A stretch of DNA of 41,376 nucleotides from Saprospiraceae bacterium. GTDB taxonomy: Bacteria; Bacteroidota; Bacteroidia; Chitinophagales; Saprospiraceae. Shown piece after piece: positions 31,447 through 38,921 of this stretch. Where the stretch lies: the NCBI GenBank assembly GCA_020629845.1, contig JAHDCQ010000012.1:1-41376 (forward strand), written 5' to 3'. The notes beneath the pieces were generated by a model. It saw only the letters and a program-made list of their open reading frames with translations, was not told the DNA's origin and did no database searches. Positions within the stretch are counted from its first letter, which is position 1; every line of letters begins with the position of its first letter. Position numbers and translations under genes: made by a program.

Positions 31447-34400
31447 TTAGTTGAGCATTACGGCATTTGCCGTCATGATACCGAGGTGATTACGGTGCTT
31501 AATCACTACATACCACATACCCGGTGCTTGATTGAAACACAATGGCGAACCATCAGGATTTACCACTCGACCATCAGATAGTAAAATACCTGATTGTGCT
31601 TCTGAAATCCCTGGAGTAGCCGTATTATCATCACGAATTTCCACTTCTACCCAGTCTATTGCAGTAGCAGGTAAAGCACCAGTGAATGATTTGCTATCTG
31701 CATATGGCGATGTATTCGGAATGAGCGTATTTGTATTCAAATCAGTAGCCATAGTAGTACCACTCAATGGACCTTGTAAGAATACTTTAGGCTCTACGCA
31801 TACTTCTCTTACCTCTACTCCTACACACTCCGAAACCATTTGTGTGGAACCTCCTTGTGTTATTGTAGCTTGGTTTACTACAACTGCTGCTGATTCTGTA
31901 TTAATCGAAACATCATCAATGTACCAACCATCATCAACACCATTGCCAGCCGTACCAATTTCTAGTGGGTCATAGTAGAAGTTGAAGCGAATATAAGTAT
32001 CGCTTCCGTCACAACCACTTGCACCAGCATAAGAAGAAAGGTCTATATTAACCGTTGTCCAAGTCGTCATTAAGCCTGAGAAACCAAGATTACTTGGGTC
32101 ATTGGCAAGAAAACTACCACCATAGATAGATGGATCAACATCTGTCCAAGAAGTACCGCCATCAGTTGAAATTTCTACTTTACCGCCATCCCAATCATTT
32201 TCTGTATCATAGAAGTGTGCGAAAGACATAGATGATGTCCCAGTAAGTACCATTGGGCCAAATACTAGATACTGATTTTCATCAGTTTGTCCTTGTGGAT
32301 CAGCTTCTAGCTCCTCTGCATACCAAGAACTGCTACCACTATTCGATTGCGTATTTACAATTGTCCAATTACTTAAACCAGTATTATTAGAAATAGTAGC
32401 TAATGGATCTGTCCCTGATTCTACATCATCATTTACAGGTACAGCAGGTGTAGGGGTTAGATTATTACAATCAACTGTAGCACGATAGGTATAAGTAACA
32501 GTTCCATTCAATGTAGCGATTTGTGGCCAAGTAATTGTACCACCGCTTTCTGTACCGCCATTCGATGCTGAGCCTGGTACATACGTCAAACCTGCAGGAA
32601 GAATATCCGCAATATCTACATTAGATGGAGCTGCACCACAAGCAGATGCTGCACCTGCTGCTTCAAGTGTGAAGGTGATTTCTTCACCACAGACTGCTAA
32701 AGACTTATCAGCAGTCTTAGAGAAGGTAGGTGTTGAAGAACCGCCACCAAGCCCTGGAGGTAAATCAAAGCTTTCTGTTTGATCAGTACGACTTCCAGAG
32801 CCACCCTGACTCGCACCTGTACCTAAACCTCTGTTTGCGAAGGTTTCCCAAATGATACACTCATTTGCGCCTCCATATATATTTTGATCCGCTTGTAGAA
32901 TAGCATCTCTTGCATCTACGAAGCCTGTTCCACAAGGCTGCAGTTTACAAGCCTCTGTTACTAATCGCATCGCACGGTTGTTACCACCTGTACCATTATA
33001 TAAGTCATAGTCGTAGCCATATTGGTCTACTAAATTCCAGTGCAAATCCCACAGCATCGCACACCAAACAGAGCCTATACCGTGTGGTTGTGAAAATTGT
33101 GCTGTGTTGTTGGTGCTTGCATAAGTAACTGGATTTACAGCCATATCACGGGTGTACGGGAAAGGACGAATACCACCACCCGATGTAGGCTCTCCAACAG
33201 CATAAGTACCAATACCTCTAGGCATATCAGGATTTGCAACATTGGCAGGAGAGGTAGTAAGTACTAAGCCCCACCAGTCACTCCAACCTTCGCCCATCTG
33301 CTCTGCATTACTCAAACAACCTGAGTTTCCAGCTCCTCCTGTAAGACGAATAGAAATACCGTGTCCGTATTCGTGTGCAATGATACCATTGTCATAGTCG
33401 CCATCAATTTGGAAGTTGCCTCCACTAGCTGACATTGTTACATTCACGGTTGGTATTTGTGCGCGGATAGTTGCGCAATCGCCTTGACTAAGCATAACGC
33501 AAGGAATCGTCACAGAAGCTCCATTTGCACCAGGTGCCATAGCAATAGGCGCACCTGCTACATTATTACAAACGACTGCTGCTATTGCGCCCGCGTTTTG
33601 TGCATTCAGACACTTTAAACCAAACTCACAGTTTCCTCTATCTATTAAAGCAATATTTCCATTGATTGCCCCACCATTCGTCAAAGCATTACAAGCTTCC
33701 GAAGGAGCAGCTGTACCATCATTCGCAATCACTAAATCACCAGTAATACCTGAGAAAGTAGTTTGTCCGAACTGCGCTACTACTGCACCATAGCTACCTG
33801 CTATACCACCTGGAGAATTTACGGTAAATGCTGTAGTAGCAGAAGCCGTCCAAAGGAACATCTGCATTCTAGGATTACCACCATCGGTAGGTGTAGAGAA
33901 ATTAGCGTTATTCGTACCACTACCATCTTGTGCGTCTGCATTTACGGAATCACCGCCAGAGCCGCCTTTACCATAGTTATTTTCTTGAAAGTTTCCGCAT
34001 GCTTCCGTAAAACCATAGTTGTAATAAATGTCATGCATGTAGTTATTCCAAACGAATAGGTTGGTAATCGCTGCATCGCGGTTTTCACCTGTTTCAGGGT
34101 CAGCATTCGGATCAAATGTGAAGTCAAAACATAAGTTTGCACCACCATCAGGGCTATAGCCTGTACCATTATTACCGTTTTGGTCTTCTTGCGCCCAAAC
34201 ATTATTACCTCTCGTAATAGTATATTCCGCACCAACCGCTCCGTTCGTATCGTGCCATCCAAAGGGAGAAGCTGTTGTATTGTTAGCTTCAGGATTGGTA
34301 ACTAATGCCATCCCGCCATGATTTGGACTTTCTACAGTTAAAGGGAAAATACGGTAAGAGTTTGCTGCAACAGGAGCAGCACTTGCATGCGTATGTGCAT

Positions 34401-35187
34401 GTGTGTGTGCGTGTCCAGCATGGTTGTGTTCATGTACTGTTCCTGTACTAGTGTAATCTAAATGACCACTTGCCAAAGCCGCTTGTTGCTCTTCGCAAGT
34501 CATTTCTGCTAATTCATTTACTTTTCGGATGTAGTCATGTGGGTTTGGTGCACCAAAATCACAATGTAGTACTTGATCGCGTACCTTTAATACCTCACCA
34601 GTCTGTGCGTCTACACGTACACTCCACCAATTCTGTGCATCTTTTTCATAAATATCTACATCCCAAACTAGACGCACATCAGTATCCGTATGTCTGATAT
34701 AAAGTAATTGCGACTTCACTTCTTGTAAAGCGATGTCGTCTAGGTTGAACAAAGTTTCCTTGTTTGCACCTCGCGAAGTACTAGATGGAGTAAGCGAGCG
34801 CGAAGTGTTTAAAGAACGATCTTGTAAGGCTATTTGTAATGCATTTGTAACGGTGATTTGTTCTCTATTCGAAAGTAACTTTGAAATTTTAGCCACAAAC
34901 CGACCCGCTGCATATACTACTTCGTCATTCTTTAAATGAACTCCAACTTGAGCTATATCAACATCAATACCATTATAGGTTTGTTGAAGATAAACATGGG
35001 TCAAGCCATCGGTGTCGGTGTAATTATCCGATACTCGCCATTGAATATCCTGATTGATACCATATTTGGTAGAGTTTTCATAGAGGTATTCGGCTGCAAT
35101 CTGTATTTCTGGTTGTGCTACCAGTACAGCAGAAAACAGCGTGAATAGTGTTGCAAGGGTTGCAAACCGCAGAGTAAGTACGCGCAT
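31447..35187 (-). CDS. Secreted M36 (fungalysin-type) metalloprotease, multidomain
   Basis: A 1246-residue secreted zinc protease. Order: signal peptide (about 1-25, ending LVAQ); FTP/PepSY propeptide to about 210; a histidine-rich linker at about 251-266 with eight His in 16 residues; and the M36 catalytic domain. The latter has the zinc motif H605-E-Y-G-H609 and the third ligand region LSNAEQMGEGWSDWWG, with a PA domain inserted before it (about 455-585, GAINGNIALIDRGNCEFGLK). Then come a DUF11-like domain (FSKTADKSLAVCGEEITF), a MAM/immune-inhibitor-like domain (DGGKVEISTDGGTSW, NGVDDGWYIDDVSI) and a C-terminal domain ending VVIKHRNHLGIMTANAVMLN. Fungalysin relatives degrade extracellular proteins. 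In related proteins the HRNHLxxMT segment is usually followed by more sequence and a type A sorting domain; here the stop follows at once and no sorting domain is seen. Confidence 0.92.
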   Translation of the reverse strand: MRVLTLRFATLATLFTLFSAVLVAQPEIQIAAEYLYENSTKYGINQDIQWRVSDNYTDTDGLTHVYLQQTYNGIDVDIAQVGVHLKNDEVVYAAGRFVAKISKLLSNREQITVTNALQIALQDRSLNTSRSLTPSSTSRGANKETLFNLDDIALQEVKSQLLYIRHTDTDVRLVWDVDIYEKDAQNWWSVRVDAQTGEVLKVRDQVLHCDFGAPNPHDYIRKVNELAEMTCEEQQAALASGHLDYTSTGTVHEHNHAGHAHTHAHTHASAAPVAANSYRIFPLTVESPNHGGMALVTNPEANNTTASPFGWHDTNGAVGAEYTITRGNNVWAQEDQNGNNGTGYSPDGGANLCFDFTFDPNADPETGENRDAAITNLFVWNNYMHDIYYNYGFTEACGNFQENNYGKGGSGGDSVNADAQDGSGTNNANFSTPTDGGNPRMQMFLWTASATTAFTVNSPGGIAGSYGAVVAQFGQTTFSGITGDLVIANDGTAAPSEACNALTNGGAINGNIALIDRGNCEFGLKCLNAQNAGAIAAVVCNNVAGAPIAMAPGANGASVTIPCVMLSQGDCATIRAQIPTVNVTMSASGGNFQIDGDYDNGIIAHEYGHGISIRLTGGAGNSGCLSNAEQMGEGWSDWWGLVLTTSPANVANPDMPRGIGTYAVGEPTSGGGIRPFPYTRDMAVNPVTYASTNNTAQFSQPHGIGSVWCAMLWDLHWNLVDQYGYDYDLYNGTGGNNRAMRLVTEACKLQPCGTGFVDARDAILQADQNIYGGANECIIWETFANRGLGTGASQGGSGSRTDQTESFDLPPGLGGGSSTPTFSKTADKSLAVCGEEITFTLEAAGAASACGAAPSNVDIADILPAGLTYVPGSASNGGTESGGTITWPQIATLNGTVTYTYRATVDCNNLTPTPAVPVNDDVESGTDPLATISNNTGLSNWTIVNTQSNSGSSSWYAEELEADPQGQTDENQYLVFGPMVLTGTSSMSFAHFYDTENDWDGGKVEISTDGGTSWTDVDPSIYGGSFLANDPSNLGFSGLMTTWTTVNIDLSSYAGASGCDGSDTYIRFNFYYDPLEIGTAGNGVDDGWYIDDVSINTESAAVVVNQATITQGGSTQMVSECVGVEVREVCVEPKVFLQGPLSGTTMATDLNTNTLIPNTSPYADSKSFTGALPATAIDWVEVEIRDDNTATPGISEAQSGILLSDGRVVNPDGSPLCFNQAPGMWYVVIKHRNHLGIMTANAVMLN

Positions 35188-35692
35188 TTTAGATAGTTAT
35201 TTACGTTGAGTAATTATATTTAATAAATAGCAAAGCCTTGTATAACAAGCTTATACTGAATAGTTTCGTTGTACAATCTGGTGACTATTTGTCTTAGTGT
35301 AGAAAATTTAGTTGGATAAAGTGTGCGTATCTTATTGGATATGTTTATAGAAAAAATATACGTCTTTAAAACTAAGTATGGATGATGTGGGTAATCATAA
35401 ACTAACGGTTGTTAGCTTTTCTAGGAACGAAAGTAATAATTCTAATTGGAATTCAAAAATTAAAATAATATTTTGACAAAACTATTAAGTAAACTGTCAC
35501 ATTTATAGGGTAATTGGTAATTATACGACAGATAAACAGCTCTGAAAAGCTAATAATTTGAAAATTGAGATTGATTATCAAATACTTACATTTTTTTAGC
35601 CTTTAGCTGTCTCATCTAATTGAAAAGAAACATCTTTTAAGGCTAGAAAACGTCAGGTAAAACCTGCCTAATTATTTCTTGTAAATTTATCC
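35188..35692. other. Long AT-rich leader and intergenic region upstream of the M36 gene
   Basis: About 500 bases without a credible gene. It holds the candidate M36 promoter (35428-35457), implying a leader of about 235 nt, and a small CAGGT-AAA-ACCTG hairpin at 35654-35666. Nothing else was identified. Confidence 0.4.
35428..35457 (-). promoter_or_regulatory. Candidate -33/-7 promoter of the M36 protease gene
   Basis: On the minus strand: TTTG (35457-35454), 18 nt, then TACTTTCG (35435-35428). Spacing and sequence fit the Bacteroidota promoter (TTTG with TAnnTTTG, one mismatch). It would give a 5' leader of about 235 nt. Confidence 0.5.
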
Positions 35693-35770
35693 CTCTATAA
35701 AAGTTAACTGATGCTTGAGCTGAATAGAAATTCAAGCCAAACATTAGCTAAAAATTTACAGAGGGAATTT
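35693..35770 (-). terminator. Stem-loop structure after the lipoprotein gene
   Basis: AAATTTATCCCTCT (35693-35706) pairs with AGAGGGAATTT (35760-35770) with a small bulge. An inner stem GCTTGA (35723-35728) pairs with TCAAGC (35742-35747). It lies 5 nt after the stop codon of the minus-strand lipoprotein gene. No long T tract follows, so termination is likely but not certain. Confidence 0.5.
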
Positions 35771-35774
35771 ATTT

Positions 35775-36779
35775 TTATCTAAAATTTAAATTCTTAGTGT
35801 AAATTCCATTCGCTAAAGAATCTAATGCTATTGCTCCCATTCTTATGTCGGGTTTAGATACTCTACTGCGAGAAGTAAATAGACCAACTCCTCCGTCAAT
35901 ATTAGTGTAAGTAGGTACTACTTGAGCACTTGTAATACCTGTATTTGCTTGTCGAATACGAATAAACTCTACTAGTTCTTCTCCACCTGCGGTCACCACA
36001 AACTCTATGCTCTTGAATCGGCGGATAGTCGTTTCTGTTGGTTCTAAAGCTCCTTCCATGAAGCGATAAAAATCTTCGCCTAGCACTTCTATTCGCTCGC
36101 GGGCGGTTTCGCTAAAGCTTGTGCGCACTAAACCTTCTGCAAGTGTCCACACTACTTGCCGATCAGCAAACTCTGAATTGCTGCCAGGTAGTGATTCTTC
36201 TATATTAATCAGCAAACGCGCATCATAGATGTAAGCGTTTGGATCGGGTCGCCAAGAAAAGCGTATAGGACGGTCATATTCCCAATTTAATTGGTCGCCT
36301 GGCTGCCCGGGCACCAACTCCATCATTCCAACAATATTTGTAGTTGCACTCAATGCCTTTTGGCTTTCGCCTGTATTAATAGTAAGCGTTACGGATTCTC
36401 CACTATCAAAAGGCTCATCATCAGGCAAGGTGAAGGTATATAGATAATTAGGGTCAGTAGCAAAAACACCTTCTTCCCGCTCAATGCCTTCCTTGCTTAC
36501 GTCCACACGTTCTAGGGTAATCGTAGAATTAAACGCAGGACGCTCTAGCTGTACTAGCGCATTGCTATAATATAAGGAATCTGGATTTTTTGCTAATTCA
36601 AATGCATTCGTTTCCGCATCCAAAAACGCTTTTTCCACCCGTACATAATGCACCTCATCCTCTTGAGCAAGCATACCATATACAATAGGGATGTCCTCCC
36701 AATCGGTTGTAAGATTTAACTCATTGTCACAAGACCATATACTTAGTGTAAATAAGCATAGTATAATTACTTTCTTCAT
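35775..36779 (-). CDS. Probable lipoprotein, DUF4249-like
   Basis: A 334-residue exported protein from ATG 36779 (MKKVIILCLFTLSIWSCDNELN). The hydrophobic leader ending SIWSC is a lipobox-like signal, with C17 as the predicted lipidated residue. The next part (IPIVYGMLAQEDEVHYVRVEKAFLDAETNAFELAKNPDSLYY) resembles the start of DUF4249-type Bacteroidota lipoproteins. The rest is beta-rich, with LYTFTLPDDEPFDSGESVTLTI and RFSWRPDPNAYIYDARLLINI. The family is of unknown function, sometimes near TonB-dependent transporters; no such transporter is adjacent here. An in-frame ATG at 36803 is possible but gives a poorer leader. A TATCTTTG -7 box precedes it, and a 167-bp structured element lies immediately upstream of that. 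Confidence 0.7.
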   Translation of the reverse strand: MKKVIILCLFTLSIWSCDNELNLTTDWEDIPIVYGMLAQEDEVHYVRVEKAFLDAETNAFELAKNPDSLYYSNALVQLERPAFNSTITLERVDVSKEGIEREEGVFATDPNYLYTFTLPDDEPFDSGESVTLTINTGESQKALSATTNIVGMMELVPGQPGDQLNWEYDRPIRFSWRPDPNAYIYDARLLINIEESLPGSNSEFADRQVVWTLAEGLVRTSFSETARERIEVLGEDFYRFMEGALEPTETTIRRFKSIEFVVTAGGEELVEFIRIRQANTGITSAQVVPTYTNIDGGVGLFTSRSRVSKPDIRMGAIALDSLANGIYTKNLNFR

Positions 36780-36823
36780 GTTTATCCGTATTAGAACAAT
36801 CAAGTCATTTCAAAAAATGTAGC

Positions 36824-36831
36824 CAAAGATA
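36824..36831 (-). promoter_or_regulatory. -7 box of the lipoprotein gene
   Basis: On the minus strand this reads TATCTTTG, an exact TAnnTTTG match, about 45 bp before the ATG at 36779. The position expected for the -33 element falls at the edge of the structured element beginning at 36854. Confidence 0.5.
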
Positions 36832-36853
36832 GCTTTTTTATGGAATTTGACGA

Positions 36854-37020
36854 TTAAGGGAATCGGCAAAAAATAACCTACCCGTTTCTCTTGTTCTTTT
36901 TCCAGGCAGCTTCGTTGCTCATCAGTTACAGAACCAGCTATGCGCCTTCTTCGCGCCTTACTGCCTGAAAAAATAACGAACCCAAACTATGGGTAGGTTA
37001 TTTCTTGCCGATTCCCTAAG
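36854..37020. repeat. Structured element copy A (167 bp)
   Basis: The 30-nt ends (36854-36883 and 36991-37020) are nearly perfect reverse complements, starting TTAAGGGA and ending TCCCTAAG. Inside, CAGGCAG (36903-36909) pairs with CTGCCTG (36961-36967). Conserved unpaired parts shared with copy B include GCAAAAAATAA, CTACCC, TTGTTCTTTTT, GAACC and AGCTATGC. Its right end supplies the stop codon of the MOSC gene. Confidence 0.75.
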
Positions 37021-37513
37021 CAGTAGCTTCTTCTAGCAATAAAAACACCTCATCGCCGAGCGCAATCGTTCCTCCCTTAATAACCGTAGTAGTAATACCA
37101 CCATGTCCACGCATGGCATTATAACCACCTGCACCGAGATTCGTTTCCATACGAGAACAGGGATGACAATTCCCCGTTGTTTTTAGAACAACTGATCCTA
37201 TCTGAAACGTCCTATCTTTTAACGCCAATAAATTAACGCCCGATACGACTATATTGCGGCGCAGTAAGCCAGGCGCAATGCTATCTTTTTGTAAAATATT
37301 CGCTACTGCGGCTATATGCTCCGCCTGAATGAGCGTAATCATACGCTTGCCATTTGCTTTGCTATAATGGTCGCCCTCTATGCCTGTAGCTACATCAACT
37401 TGTACTTCCTGTACGACTTTCAAGTCCGATCGCTTTTCAGGGCGTATCCCTATCCACTCTACCCTACCCACTTGCGGCATGATGTCGAATAATGCTTTTA
37501 AACTGCTTGCCAT
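37016..37513 (-). CDS. MOSC domain protein
   Basis: A 165-residue MOSC-domain protein, the fold used by molybdenum-cofactor sulfurases and YiiM-like N-hydroxylated-compound reductases to handle sulfur or bind the molybdenum cofactor. Typical blocks: VGRVEWIGIRPEKRSDLKVV, GIEGDHYSKANGKRMITLIQ, LLRRNIVVSGVNLLALKDRTFQIG and TGNCHPCSRMETNLGAGGY; C119 (with C116) is at the conserved cysteine position. It is a stand-alone domain, as in small YiiM-like proteins. The TAG stop is contributed by the end of the structured element copy A (GCT-TAG-GGA), so the native C-terminus may have been altered by its arrival; EVFLLLEEATA still looks complete. A second copy of the element lies beyond the 5' end. Confidence 0.87.
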   Translation of the reverse strand: MASSLKALFDIMPQVGRVEWIGIRPEKRSDLKVVQEVQVDVATGIEGDHYSKANGKRMITLIQAEHIAAVANILQKDSIAPGLLRRNIVVSGVNLLALKDRTFQIGSVVLKTTGNCHPCSRMETNLGAGGYNAMRGHGGITTTVIKGGTIALGDEVFLLLEEATA

Positions 37514-37532
37514 TTTTTTTATTTTTAGAAGT

Positions 37533-37572
37533 GAAAGCAGAGACCTTCCTTTGGACTGAGGGAGTAGAGATT
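37533..37572. repeat. Degenerate single-arm copy of the AGAGACC repeat
   Basis: GAAAGCAGAGACC, then CTTTGG, TGAGGGAGTAGAGATT: the same order of motifs as the left arm of the inverted repeat at 10223-10260. Located 20 bp upstream of the MOSC start codon. No partner arm was seen nearby. Confidence 0.55.
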
Positions 37573-37632
37573 ATATGTGCGTTTGCCCTAATTTACCTTT
37601 TGTCCAAAGTTTAATTAATTTTCAGAATTATG

Positions 37633-37750
37633 CCTTAATTGATTCTACTATGTCCCACCGTTGAAACGGTGGGCTAAACCATTCAATTTATGACTTTTTA
37701 GCCCACCAATTCATTGGTGGGAACTGATTCAGATAAAAAATCAATTAAGG
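37633..37750. repeat. Paired inverted hairpins (BIME-like)
   Basis: Outer 12-bp arms CCTTAATTGATT (37633-37644) and AATCAATTAAGG (37739-37750) enclose CCCACCGTT-GA-AACGGTGGG (37654-37673) and CCCACCAAT-TC-ATTGGTGGG (37702-37721). The two hairpins are inverted copies: GGTGGGCTAAA faces TTTTAGCCCACC. The right arm overlaps the start of structured element copy B. Confidence 0.75.
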
Positions 37751-37912
37751 GAGCAAGAAAGAAATAAGCTCCCCATTATGACGCAGTAATTTTTTATCCT
37801 AAAAGTGCTTCAAAAATTAAGCATAGCTGGGCTACGGTTCATTTTTTAAGTGCTTTTAGGGCAAAAAAGAACAACTCGGAGTGGGTAGATTATTTTTTGC
37901 TTGCTCCCTAAG
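37745..37912. repeat. Structured element copy B (168 bp), opposite orientation to copy A
   Basis: Ends TTAAGGGA and TCCCTAAG as in copy A, with arms 37745-37774 and 37883-37912. The inner stem CCTAAAAGTGCTT (37798-37810) with AAGTGCTTTTAGG (37848-37860) has two G-T wobble pairs. Read on the minus strand it shares GCAAAAAATAA, CTACCC, TTGTTCTTTTT, GAACC and AGCTATGC with copy A in the same order, while the stems have different sequences. Confidence 0.75.
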
Positions 37913-38162
37913 GGATAATTCCGTTAATTTTTGTTCTCTCAATCCAAATAATTTCTCTCTTTATTTCATCTCTCATCAGCATCCTAACACAATTTAAGAC
38001 GACGTTAAAAACTTTAACGATAGCCTCGTGCAACTCCTTATCCAAACGCTGGTCTTTGATGAATGTTGAAACGATTTAAATGTTCCGTGTTATGGAACTC
38101 AAATAAAGGGATACGGGAAAAACACACCCGATTATTTTCACATTCCTCAATCTGATTTTAAA
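37913..38162. other. Intergenic region before the beta-barrel gene
   Basis: 250 bases without a credible gene. It contains a CGTTAAA-AAC-TTTAACG hairpin at 38003-38019 and a weak GTTCC/GGAAC hairpin near 38081. No clear promoter was recognised. Confidence 0.4.
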
Positions 38163-38804
38163 ATGAAGAATCTACAGTTTTTAGTATTGTGCCTTTCATT
38201 ATGCACAACGGGATTATTCGCACAACGCGACAACACGCTCTTCAATTCTTCAGGACGCTTTGGCGTTTTTGGAGCTCCCATCTTGGAATTTTCTGATTTA
38301 AGTATCAATGGCGAGGTCTCTAGAGGCGGCGGCGGTGGTATAGTATTAGGCAATACCTTCATTGGAGCATATGGCTCTGGCGACCTCGATTGGCGCGATG
38401 TGATAGAAGGCGAAGAAGTTCGTATTTCTTCTGGACATGGCGGACTTTGGGTAGGTTATGTACCTTATCAGTCATCTGTCATTCACCCGTACATCAGTAC
38501 CCGTATTGGATGGGGCGCAGCCGATATAGAATTCACGGATGATAACTTCCGTACCAATGAAGATTTCTTTGTATTTACACCTGAAGTGGGTTTAGAAGTG
38601 AATATATTCCGCTGGTTCAGAGTAGCGGGTACAGTAGGCTACCAATGGTATAATGGACTCGATGATGCACCACAAATTGGCAATTGGGATACCGATAATC
38701 TACATGCAGGTTTGGCATTGCGTTTCGGCTTATTTGGCAAGGACAAAAATCGCAGAAACTGCCGCAAGCGTTGCAATGAAAATCGTTTTAGACTGCCGTG
38801 GTAA
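38163..38804 (+). CDS. Small outer-membrane beta-barrel-like protein
   Basis: A 213-residue exported protein with a signal peptide (about 1-20, ending GLFAQ). The mature part alternates hydrophobic and polar residues in short strands, with Gly- and aromatic-rich turns (GRFGVFGAPILEFSDLSI, GGGGGIVLGNTFIGAYGSGDL, GLWVGYVPYQSSVIHPYISTRIGWGAADI, VAGTVGYQWYNGLDD, HAGLALRFGLFG). This is typical of small outer-membrane barrels. The barrel-like part is followed by an unusually basic Cys-containing tail (KDKNRRNCRKRCNENRFRLPW), which may lie outside the barrel. No defined family was recognised. It precedes the head-GIN lipoprotein gene on the same strand, with a repeat hairpin between them. Confidence 0.65.
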   Translation: MKNLQFLVLCLSLCTTGLFAQRDNTLFNSSGRFGVFGAPILEFSDLSINGEVSRGGGGGIVLGNTFIGAYGSGDLDWRDVIEGEEVRISSGHGGLWVGYVPYQSSVIHPYISTRIGWGAADIEFTDDNFRTNEDFFVFTPEVGLEVNIFRWFRVAGTVGYQWYNGLDDAPQIGNWDTDNLHAGLALRFGLFGKDKNRRNCRKRCNENRFRLPW

Positions 38805-38815
38805 GGGCAGCGTAG

Positions 38816-38900
38816 TTTAGTTATTTGATTCTAGATACTTTTAAAGACCAAATAACTAAATATCCAAACAACTAATATATCCAAATCGCCAACTATTCTA
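38816..38900. repeat. Seven-base-type repeat hairpin between the barrel and head-GIN genes
   Basis: A perfect 12-bp stem TTTAGTTATTTG (38816-38827) with CAAATAACTAAA (38849-38860), an AAAGACC unit in the loop, and units such as AAATAAC, TAAATAT, CCAAACA, ACTAATA continuing downstream to about 38900. Confidence 0.7.
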
Positions 38901-38921
38901 TAAGTTTAAAAACAATCTATC

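Noticed and set aside
33763-34262. Overlapping ORFs of about 100 codons on both strands inside the M36 gene
   Set aside because: They are frame shadows of a long, well-conserved protein; codon patterns follow the M36 frame.
36854-37912. Composite transposon carrying the MOSC gene between copies A and B
   Set aside because: The copies are short, carry no transposase, and no target-site duplication is visible around the whole unit, so joint mobility is not supported.
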